Assembly (NCBI GenBank): GCA_938049335.1
Contig: CALIYX010000004.1
Coordinates: forward strand, 1 to 5,809
Origin: an uncultured Clostridia bacterium
GTDB lineage: Bacteria > Bacillota > Clostridia > Peptostreptococcales > Anaerovoracaceae
Reading direction: 5' to 3'
Length of the DNA stretch: 5,809 nucleotides
Part shown: positions 1 through 4,760 of the stretch, piece after piece
How positions within the stretch are numbered: position 1 is the first letter of the stretch
Layout of the letters: every line of letters starts with the position of its first letter
The notes under the pieces: model-generated
The model's input: the letters and a program-made list of their open reading frames with translations, nothing else
The model's database searches: none
Told to the model about the DNA's origin: nothing
Position numbers and translations under genes: made by a program

Positions 1-595
1 ATTCTGCGATTTCTTTAGGCAAAGCTCCACTGCCGTTTTTCTTTATCTGCGCCGGAAGCTTACTTCCAAGTGCAGCGACTAAATCAAAGATTTCTTTAGT
101 AAAACTCTTATCAAAGCTTGCTCCATATTTAGTGAAACACACTGCAATAAAACATGCAAATTTGAGTTGCTCCTCAGACAAAGTATATCCTGGTTCCTCC
201 GGCTTTAGCACCCACTTGTGCTCATATTCACTATCGCTTTCATCATAGAAAAACGGATTTATTATGACCTTGTCTATCCAGTTCTTTAGCACTCTGTCAA
301 CATCCCAGTGCCAGCCGCATAGAGTTCTCATCTTATCCGTAAATTCCTCGGCACTCTTGCTTACGAAACCATTGCAATGAAGGTCATATAGGTAGTATTC
401 GAGAACCGCTGATACTAGAATTTCTTTGCCTTCAACTCTAAAGCATGGCCATGAAGGATAGCCTGCTTTTGCTCTCGTGCGCGACTTGTGGGCATTTCCT
501 TCTTGTATATCTTTGATGCATATATCAAAGTATTTCCTTAAGCTATAGTCTCTAAGTACATCATCGAAGAGTATGTATGTAGGTTTATTTGTCAT
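1..595 (-). CDS. Unknown protein, N-terminal 198 residues (3' end off the window)
   Basis: An open frame on the minus strand starts at ATG 595 and stays open for 198 codons to the left edge, so the C-terminus is missing. It begins MTNKPTYILFDDV and is rich in aromatic residues and tryptophan (YPSWPCF, CGWHWDVD, NWIDK). It has no signal peptide or membrane segment and looks like a soluble cytosolic protein. I recognise no family. The start is supported by AAAGGA at 605-610, nine bases upstream and inside the previous gene. The ATG overlaps the end of the DUF4259-like gene by 11 bases (AATGACAAATAA), which suggests one mRNA and translational coupling. Its function is therefore probably tied to that neighbour. 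Confidence is high that it is a gene; no function is assigned. Confidence 0.85.
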   Translation of the reverse strand, partial: MTNKPTYILFDDVLRDYSLRKYFDICIKDIQEGNAHKSRTRAKAGYPSWPCFRVEGKEILVSAVLEYYLYDLHCNGFVSKSAEEFTDKMRTLCGWHWDVDRVLKNWIDKVIINPFFYDESDSEYEHKWVLKPEEPGYTLSEEQLKFACFIAVCFTKYGASFDKSFTKEIFDLVAALGSKLPAQIKKNGSGALPKEIAE

Positions 596-1415
596 TAACT
601 ACGGTCCTTTCATCAGTCTCAAAAGCTTTTATTAGTTCACGCGTATCTTTAAATTTGAGATTCCAAGTCTTTTTGTTAAGAGTAATTTGATCATATATGT
701 CATCCAGTGTTGAAGCAGGAGCGAGAATTCCTAAAACATAATCTTCCAATTCCACTCGCCCTATTTTCTCAAATCTATCTATGAGCTGCCCTAAATCTTT
801 ATGGTTAAACCAACAATCCGTCTTAAGGCAATAGGATGTGTCCTGCTTACCACAAGCAATTTTGCTGCTTAGGAAATCGTCGATGCTTGGTTTTTCTTTT
901 TGCAGTAAACGAGTGCAAGCCAAATTATATTCTAATCTTCTCGGACCTTCATCTACTGAAGATACAAAGCCAACTCCGTACTCATCATCAAATTTTATCG
1001 CAAGAACATCTCCTGTTTTAAAGTACGGCATTCTCGCTGCCTTTACTTTTGACACTTTGATAGGCTTTAGATTTTCGCTTTCTAATTGTATTGCTAATTT
1101 ATCAAGATACTTTTGCCTTTGCTTTAATGCTTTGTCATCAATTTCGAGCCAGAATTCATTTGCTCCTTTTTCTATGATTTCCAAGGCTTTCTTTTTTATG
1201 TCACCCGGTAAATGCCCTATCTTCCATAGAGAATATGCAAGCGCCGTCCAATAAATCTCGGAATAAAAATCATCTATGCAGTAATCCTTTTCATCCGCCA
1301 AAATTTTCTCTATGATTTTATCTGCACTTAGTCCGTCCTTATAACTTTCAGTCACGTAATTATATATGTCGAAAGCTGTATCGCTATCTATAATTTTCAC
1401 CCCATCTATTGCCAT
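585..1415 (-). CDS. DUF4259-like protein, 276 aa, with extra C-terminal region
   Basis: The first 145 residues resemble, from memory, a Firmicute family usually annotated as DUF4259. They have an N-terminal strand followed by DSDTAFDI (10-17), a helix ending DGLS (27-30), the hallmark WTALAYSLWKIGHLP (56-70), KKKALEIIEKG (74-84), a lysine-rich helix with KQRQKYLDKL (98-107), and FKTGDVLAIKF (132-142) opening a beta domain. Residues 150-276 form a second region with cysteines (CGKQDTSYCLKTDCW) and several helices that I do not recognise. The usual GxWG start is replaced by AIDG. No membrane segment or signal peptide is visible. The start at 1415 has GAGGG and AGG upstream. Genes of this type often sit in immunity or other accessory arrays, but no biochemical role is established. 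It overlaps the next gene by 11 bases and lies just behind a truncated paralogue of the 138-residue gene, with no terminator or clear promoter between. It may therefore depend on read-through from fic. Confidence 0.85.
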   Translation of the reverse strand: MAIDGVKIIDSDTAFDIYNYVTESYKDGLSADKIIEKILADEKDYCIDDFYSEIYWTALAYSLWKIGHLPGDIKKKALEIIEKGANEFWLEIDDKALKQRQKYLDKLAIQLESENLKPIKVSKVKAARMPYFKTGDVLAIKFDDEYGVGFVSSVDEGPRRLEYNLACTRLLQKEKPSIDDFLSSKIACGKQDTSYCLKTDCWFNHKDLGQLIDRFEKIGRVELEDYVLGILAPASTLDDIYDQITLNKKTWNLKFKDTRELIKAFETDERTVVNDK

Positions 1416-1469
1416 AATACCTATTCCCTCATAATTTTTCTTTATCAGTTCAGCACCCTCAGTAACTAA

Positions 1470-1556
1470 TCAAAGCTTTTCAACCTTAATCGGCGGGATA
1501 CTGAAAAATGTATCTCCTATCTTTACTCTCACATAAAGTATTCCTTCTTTATAACT
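1470..1556 (-). pseudogene. 3' remnant of a paralogue of the 138-aa gene
   Basis: This stretch matches the 3' end of the intact gene at 2739-3155. Positions 1470-1554 align with 2739-2823 with only three mismatches, including the TGA stop codon. Read in the same frame it encodes about 28 residues, KEGILYVRVKIGD then TFFSIPPIKVEKL, against KDGILYARVKIGD and TFFSIPPIKGEKL in the intact protein. It has no start codon or ribosome binding site of its own. Similarity stops abruptly at the fic stop codon. The fragment is what is left of a second copy, or it marks a recombination junction that brought fic in. Confidence 0.85.
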
Positions 1557-2493
1557 ACATTGTTTTCCAGCAATTCTTTTTCATAAAATCAGAAATGATA
1601 GATATATCATCTCCTTCATAATACTTTACAAGTAAATTTTTAAATTCTGGAACTTCTTTTTTAGGAATAACTAAAAATCCTCCTCCGTGAGATATCAAAT
1701 AGTGATTAGCAAAAATAACAGATGCTCTCTTATTTCCATCAAGGAATATTTGTGTCTTCATGCAATAAAGACATAGCTTAATCGCAATATCAATTGCATC
1801 TGCATCATCTTCTATAATATCTGTTATTTTGTCCTTTATATCTATTTCACTTGGTATAGGCGGCACATAGGATGAGCCACCTATCGTCACAGGAACCCCT
1901 CGAATCCGACCTCCATCTGCAAAAAATCCTTCATTAACAAGCCTTGCAATATAGCTAAGCATATAATAGTCGGATTTGCTCGCTATTACATCTTTATCTA
2001 AAATAAACTCCCATGCATGCTTTAAATTTAAGATTTTCTGTACATCAGTTGCAGTCATACCACTAACTTTTCCATTATCTATAATTTCTTCTGTTTGAGG
2101 AAAAGATGTGGCTACTCCCTCTAGCACAGCCTGGTCGTAGATATTTGTCTTCATATTTACTCTTGCAAATGCAATATTATTTATAACATCAGCAGGCAGT
2201 TCATCATCTGAATATCCAGCTGCAGCCAGTTGCTTTTCTATATTTCTGAGTAGCTTTCTTATTTCACGTACTTCTCTAGCATTGCGAAGAAGTAAATTAT
2301 AAAGCTCTTCGGTATACACTCCTACATAAGTTGATGTCAGCTTACCTGCTACACGCTTTCGGACATACAGATATTTTCCATCCCCGCGTACTTTAATTTC
2401 AGGGGTGCCATCATAAGGCATCAAATTTAATCTGGCATGAAGATCAGCACGACTTCTAAGCAGTTCTTGTATTTCATTATATTTTATAGCCAT
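1555..2493 (-). CDS. fic: Fic-domain protein with the catalytic His replaced by Gln, 312 aa
   Basis: Fic proteins typically transfer AMP or another phosphate-containing group to a target hydroxyl. Residues 1-95 form an N-terminal domain with YLYVRKRVAGKLTSTYVG (41-58), followed by a charged helix. Residues 105-312 are the Fic fold. An inhibitory-helix-like QAVLEG lies at 121-126, and HAWEFILDKDVI at 159-170. The flap is GRIRGVPVTIGG (195-206). The active-site loop is QIFLDGNKR (248-256), where the canonical motif is HxFx(D/E)GN(K/G)R. F250, D252, G253, N254 and R256 are kept, but the catalytic His is Gln 248. The inhibitory Ser/Thr is likewise Gln 121, while E125-G126 are kept. The frame is open further upstream, but ATG 2493 is chosen because AAGGAG (2500-2505) lies seven bases before it and the longer start has none. 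The gene has its own promoter. Activity is uncertain: it may be a non-catalytic Fic or have altered chemistry. Confidence 0.93.
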   Translation of the reverse strand: MAIKYNEIQELLRSRADLHARLNLMPYDGTPEIKVRGDGKYLYVRKRVAGKLTSTYVGVYTEELYNLLLRNAREVREIRKLLRNIEKQLAAAGYSDDELPADVINNIAFARVNMKTNIYDQAVLEGVATSFPQTEEIIDNGKVSGMTATDVQKILNLKHAWEFILDKDVIASKSDYYMLSYIARLVNEGFFADGGRIRGVPVTIGGSSYVPPIPSEIDIKDKITDIIEDDADAIDIAIKLCLYCMKTQIFLDGNKRASVIFANHYLISHGGGFLVIPKKEVPEFKNLLVKYYEGDDISIISDFMKKNCWKTM

Positions 2494-2504
2494 TATTTCA
2501 CTCC

Positions 2505-2605
2505 TTGGGGAACATTTCCTATTGTAACTATACAACTTTATTCCCCAAAGTTCAATAATATGTAGGGAATTTTTTATAGCTTATTTAGCAATATTTGTTC
2601 CCCAA
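2505..2605. promoter_or_regulatory. Three TTGGGGAA-type motifs around the fic promoter (candidate operators)
   Basis: Three copies of one motif lie before fic. TTGGGGAACA is on the plus strand at 2505-2514, overlapping the leader and touching the Shine-Dalgarno. TATTCCCCAA is at 2539-2548, inside the spacer between -35 and -10. TGTTCCCCAA is at 2596-2605, upstream of -35. The outer two are exact 10-bp inverted copies of each other and the middle one differs by one base. G/C runs stand out in this AT-rich stretch. The placement is what a repressor or autoregulator would use, but the binding protein is not identified. Confidence 0.6.
2527..2555 (-). promoter_or_regulatory. Sigma-A-type promoter of fic
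   Basis: On the minus strand, TTGAAC (2550-2555) and TATAGT (2527-2532) are separated by exactly 17 bases. Each hexamer is close to consensus. Transcription would start near 2518-2520, giving a leader of about 25 bases before ATG 2493. The spacer contains the central GGGGAA motif. Confidence 0.7.
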
Positions 2606-2653
2606 TTAAATATTTAGTTTCTCGACATCTACATGAATAAATCTCTCTGACAT
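2606..2653 (-). other. 15-codon open frame with ribosome binding site, possible 5' gene scrap
   Basis: ATG at 2653 opens MSERFIHVDVEKLNI and ends at TAA 2606-2608. CGGAG sits six to seven bases before the ATG. The composition is protein-like rather than random, so this may be the 5' end of a gene displaced when the fic unit arrived. It is too short to be sure, and it lies directly behind a terminator with no promoter of its own. Confidence 0.15.
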
Positions 2654-2670
2654 TAAACACTCCGCGAAAT

Positions 2671-2705
2671 AAAAAAGAGGGTCGAATTCAATTCCAAACC
2701 CCTCT
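2671..2705 (-). terminator. Intrinsic terminator after the three-gene cluster
   Basis: On the minus strand, AGAGGG (2700-2705) pairs with CCCTCT (2676-2681), and the loop contains an inner GAATT/AATTC pairing. Five Ts follow at 2671-2675, then ATTT. It lies about 33 bases past the stop of the 138-residue gene and separates that cluster from fic. Confidence 0.85.
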
Positions 2706-2738
2706 AATACTTGTTAATTCATTTTTATATATAATCAA

Positions 2739-2824
2739 TCAAAGCTTTTCACCCTTAATCGGCGGGATACTGAAAAATGTATCTCCTATCTTTACTCTCG
2801 CATAAAGTATTCCATCTTTATAAA
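2739..2824 (-). repeat. Direct repeat copy 2 (3' end of the intact 138-aa gene)
   Basis: This is the intact partner of the remnant at 1470-1556. The two copies point the same way and differ at three positions over 85 bases. The fic gene, its promoter and the terminator lie between them, 1269 bases from repeat to repeat. Confidence 0.85.
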
Positions 2825-3155
2825 CATATCCATCAAATGGAGGATAGCCATCTAAGGCATTGAGTACTTCATCCGGCAAATAGTTAGGATCATAGTCCCT
2901 TAATGCAGCTGAACCCATCATTCGCTCTGTTATTTTCGCATTGATTTCTTTTTCATACTTTGCGTAAAACTCGCTCCGGTTTGTTTCATAAAGCGAGAGA
3001 TCGCCTTCATCGATTTTATAGTACCTGTCATATTCGGCAATCCAAGCAACATAAACGCATAGCATATATTCCTTTATCTCAGGACAATAAACTATTTTAA
3101 AATAATGTTCACTATCGATTATTTTGTTTTCTATGCTTATTTTTCCTGTATACAT
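2739..3155 (-). CDS. Unknown small soluble protein, 138 aa (immunity-like by context)
   Basis: A small acidic protein without signal peptide or membrane segment. It appears to be mixed alpha/beta: an N-terminal strand pair (KISIENKII, YFKIVYC), then YMLCVYVAWIAEYDRYYKI (residues 30-48), a charged helix with YAKYEKEINAKITERMM, and a C-terminal beta hairpin GYVYKDGILYARVKIGD ending FSIPPIKGEKL. I do not recognise the family. The start at 3155 has only weak purine-rich sequence (GGAATAGGAAA) before it. It is the last gene of a three-gene cluster and is followed by a terminator. Its 3' end is duplicated at 1470-1556. Size, composition and a truncated paralogue nearby fit immunity proteins of polymorphic toxins, but that is inference. 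Confidence 0.85.
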   Translation of the reverse strand: MYTGKISIENKIIDSEHYFKIVYCPEIKEYMLCVYVAWIAEYDRYYKIDEGDLSLYETNRSEFYAKYEKEINAKITERMMGSAALRDYDPNYLPDEVLNALDGYPPFDGYVYKDGILYARVKIGDTFFSIPPIKGEKL

Positions 3156-3208
3156 TTTCCTATTCCATCACAAAAATATAAATTACACAATCATTTCTAG
3201 TACAAAGT

Positions 3209-3628
3209 TTACTTCTCGACACGGTACACCATGTCTCCGCTATTCCAAATATACATAATTGCCGACACTGGTGGTTTACCCTCTTCCCAAAGCCAGCCTG
3301 TATATGTTGTTGTGTTGCCAAAATAGCCTTCTGTGATTATTTCAAACTCCGAGCCTTCATACTCATCCATAAATTGCTGTAATTCAATAGCCTTTCCGTA
3401 AAAACGACCTTCACCCAAGGTTTTATTAAATATCAAAACATCACACATGTCGATATCACATTTTTTAAAACATATTTCACCTGGGTATGTTCTCTCTTCG
3501 CCTTCTACAAATTCAAAGATTTTGTTAACCTTTAATGTCAAAGTTTTGTTGTGATATTTGATTTCTTTTACCCTGCTATCATGAAGGCTGAAAAGGATGT
3601 TGCTATTTCTATCATGTATAAAATCCAT
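3209..3628 (-). CDS. Unknown beta-rich small protein, 139 aa
   Basis: A soluble, probably beta-rich protein. It opens MDFIHDRNSN, then SLHDSRVKEIKYHNKTLTL (14-32), which looks like a strand-turn-strand. The middle is acidic (FVEGEERTYPGE), followed by FEIITEGYFGNTTTYTGWLW (95-114) and a C-terminal IMYIWNSGDMVYRVEK. Tryptophans and aromatics cluster in the last third. The frame is open to an ATG at 3640, but ATG 3628 is preferred because GAGGAA lies a few bases before it (within 3630-3638) and the upstream ATG has no ribosome binding site. It is 36 bases behind the 93-residue gene and 53 bases ahead of the 138-residue gene, probably one mRNA. I recognise no family; an immunity-type role is inferred only from size and context. 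Confidence 0.85.
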   Translation of the reverse strand: MDFIHDRNSNILFSLHDSRVKEIKYHNKTLTLKVNKIFEFVEGEERTYPGEICFKKCDIDMCDVLIFNKTLGEGRFYGKAIELQQFMDEYEGSEFEIITEGYFGNTTTYTGWLWEEGKPPVSAIMYIWNSGDMVYRVEK

Positions 3629-3664
3629 ATTGTTCCTCATAATTTCAAATTAATAAACTAGAAT

Positions 3665-3946
3665 TTATCGCAAATCATGGTTGCTATTCTCTCTATTTCC
3701 CCAAATGTATTTGTGCGGACCACACCACCCGCATATACAATCTAGCAGATCAGCAATCCACTCTTTAGATAAGCCATCCTCTAAACTGTTGTGATACTTT
3801 AAAAGTAGCTTGAATGCCTGCTCTTGCTCAATACCTAAACCCTTTATTTTAATCAAAATATCATATCCCTGCTCGTGATATGCACAATAATTCTCCTCTG
3901 TAATATTAGTAGAAAGTTGCTTTATTTGATTAAATAATTTATCCAT
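3665..3946 (-). CDS. Unknown small protein, 93 aa, with DLLDxICGWC motif
   Basis: A mostly helical small protein. An N-terminal helix MDKLFNQIKQL is followed by a helix with EQGYDILIKIK, then EQEQAFKLLLKYHNSLED (40-57), and a conserved-looking C-terminal block IADLLDCICGWCGPHKYIW (64-82). This block resembles, from memory, small hypothetical proteins seen near toxin genes, but I cannot name the family. ATG 3946 is chosen over the upstream ATG at 3970 because AAAGGG (3953-3958), within GAGGAAAGGG, lies six bases before it. It is the first gene of the cluster with the 139- and 138-residue genes. Its first codons overlap the last codons of a Fic remnant in another frame. A mutated copy of its codons 7-17 lies upstream of the membrane-protein gene at 5604-5640. 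Confidence 0.82.
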   Translation of the reverse strand: MDKLFNQIKQLSTNITEENYCAYHEQGYDILIKIKGLGIEQEQAFKLLLKYHNSLEDGLSKEWIADLLDCICGWCGPHKYIWGNRENSNHDLR

Positions 3947-4046
3947 AATCAACCCTTTCCTCAAAATCAATATAAGCAGCTAATATTGTTCTAAGAATAT
4001 ATTTTATAAATGGCAAATGTTCTTCTTTGTTTTCATACCAACCTAA
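3939..4046 (-). pseudogene. 3' remnant of a second Fic-family gene
   Basis: The frame reads LGWYENKEEHLPFIKYILRT, then ILAAYIDFEERVDYG and TAA. This matches the region that follows the Fic core in many Firmicute Fic proteins (GWHEN..PFIKYxLGTILAAYRDFEERV, from memory). Just upstream the same frame is cut by TGA at 4047-4049, and the rest of the Fic gene is absent. It is a different Fic subfamily from the intact gene at 1555-2493. Its last codons supply the ribosome binding site and overlap the start of the 93-residue gene. Confidence 0.72.
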
Positions 4047-4096
4047 TCAGCTTACTTTTTGCTGGGTTTTCATAGTTAAAAAATCTCGCTTGCCTG

Positions 4097-4104
4097 CCTC
4101 CTTT
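4097..4104 (-). promoter_or_regulatory. Orphan Shine-Dalgarno AAAGGAGG
   Basis: A near-perfect ribosome binding site 12 bases past the -10 box, but no ATG, GTG or TTG lies five to ten bases downstream. The nearest ATG (4073) is 23 bases away and opens only eight codons. It probably served a gene whose start has been lost. Confidence 0.5.
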
Positions 4105-4116
4105 TTGTTTCGTCTA

Positions 4117-4145
4117 ATTATAGCAAACTTATAGGCGATTATTAA
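4117..4145 (-). promoter_or_regulatory. Extended -10 promoter ahead of the three-gene cluster
   Basis: On the minus strand, TGC-TATAAT (4117-4125) is an extended, consensus -10, with TTAATA (4140-4145) 17 bases upstream as a moderate -35. It is the best candidate promoter for the 93-, 139- and 138-residue genes, with a leader of about 165 bases running through the Fic remnant. Confidence 0.6.
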
Positions 4146-4240
4146 GAGTTTAGGTGATTGTTTACTGTATCCTATTCAACCTTCAGCTGTACCTGTGTAT
4201 GTGCTAGCATATCTCCTAGATGTCTCTTATCTAGCAATCA

Positions 4241-4684
4241 TTACGGCCTTAAAGCAGTAATAGGTATAACATAAACACCATCATTTCTTTTATAAGCAAA
4301 AGGTGCTTTTGCACACAACACCATCATAAATGACGGCTTGGACATATTTTTTGTATCTATTTTAGATGCTAAATCTTTTAAAGTTTCAGCACCTTCTTCA
4401 ATTAGTTTATCCCCACCAAGTTTAATTTCAATAAGTCCATAAGCTCCATTTCTTATCTGATTGATTTACTAACATATCTTGCCTAATAGTTTCTAGAGAA
4501 CTTTGCGTACCGACATGTCTTGCATAGGATTTAAGTAATCTCTTAGCTCTTTCTTTATCCCTTTTTATAGAATCCACTCTACTAATATCAGTAGACACAA
4601 CAGAATCAAAATAATCTATAGCTTGAAACAAAGCTGGCTTTTCATCTAAACCGATTGCTTTTGGCCATCCACCTCTACAAATTA
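4241..4684 (-). pseudogene. Broken AAA/DUF4143-type ATPase gene
   Basis: Two pieces of one known protein type are joined out of frame. The first (about 4684 down to 4455) reads IICRGGWPKAIGLDEKPAL, then DYFDSVVSTDISRVD, KRDKERAKRLLKSYARHVG and TIRQDMLVNQSD. This is the middle of the ATP-binding DUF4143 family. The second (4453 down to TAA 4241-4243) reads NGAYGLIEIKLGGDKLIEEG, then LKDLASKID, PSFMMVLCAK and NDGVYVIPITALRP, the family's nuclease-like C-terminal end. About 120 residues normally between them are missing and the join shifts the frame, so the first piece ends at TGA 4428. The N-terminal P-loop ATPase half is also gone; a 23-bp repeat array stands where it should begin. It cannot make a functional ATPase. 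Pfam names are from memory, but the reading of both pieces is clear. Confidence 0.9.
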
Positions 4685-4760
4685 TTAAAGTATTTGTCCG
4701 ATTTTTGTTAAAGTATTTGTCTAATTTTTACTAAAGTATTTGTCCGATTTTTACTAAAGT
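4685..4760. repeat. 23-bp tandem repeat, three full copies and a partial fourth
   Basis: Full units lie at 4685-4707, 4708-4730 and 4731-4753, each containing TAAAGTATTTGTC followed by an A/T-rich end. Units 1 and 3 have CCG where unit 2 has CTA. A partial unit (CTAAAGT) begins at 4754 and supplies the TAG stop codon of the membrane-protein gene. The unit length is not a multiple of three. Short tandem repeats of this size occur at the ends of IS21-family elements, so this may be an orphan transposon end; no transposase is present. Confidence 0.85.

Larger units (their letters stand above)
4047..4240 (-). other. Intergenic stretch with no convincing gene
   Basis: Between the ATPase pseudogene and the Fic remnant I see one strong promoter (4117-4145) and one Shine-Dalgarno (4097-4104). 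There is also a short inverted repeat, CTAGAT (4216-4221) with ATCTAG (4229-4234), not followed by a T run on the minus strand. An open frame of about 40 codons ends at TGA 4047 and contains KEAGKRDFLTMKTQQKVS, with an internal ATG at 4073 lacking a nearby ribosome binding site. I could not match it to a family. Confidence 0.5.

Noticed and set aside
838..1254. Plus-strand open frame of 138 codons
   Set aside because: It lies entirely inside the antisense of the DUF4259-like gene, has no family resemblance, and is explained as a shadow frame.
1416..1469. In-frame upstream extension of the DUF4259-like gene (VTEGAELIKKNYEGIGI), with a slight likeness to the ATPase tail LIEEGAETLK
   Set aside because: No start codon with a ribosome binding site is present, the family begins at about the chosen Met, and the likeness is too short to mean anything.
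2494..2535. Longer fic start (MYSYNRKCSPRSEI...)
   Set aside because: The extra 14 codons overlap the -10 box and the predicted transcript start, and have no ribosome binding site. ATG 2493 has AAGGAG at ideal spacing.
4047..4049. In-frame TGA read as a sense codon (alternative genetic code or selenocysteine) joining MKTQQKVS to the Fic tail
   Set aside because: TGA acts as a normal stop elsewhere (the 138-residue gene ends in TGA before a terminator), and the upstream part has no Fic core.
4041..4070. Plus-strand hairpin CAGC...GCTGGGTTTT as a terminator
   Set aside because: The stem is short with a bulge, and no plus-strand gene exists to need it.
4216..4234. CTAGAT/ATCTAG inverted repeat as a terminator of the ATPase pseudogene
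   Set aside because: The stem is only six bases and no T run follows on the minus strand.
4685..4760. CRISPR array
   Set aside because: The 23-bp units are directly adjacent with no spacers between them, and no cas genes are present.
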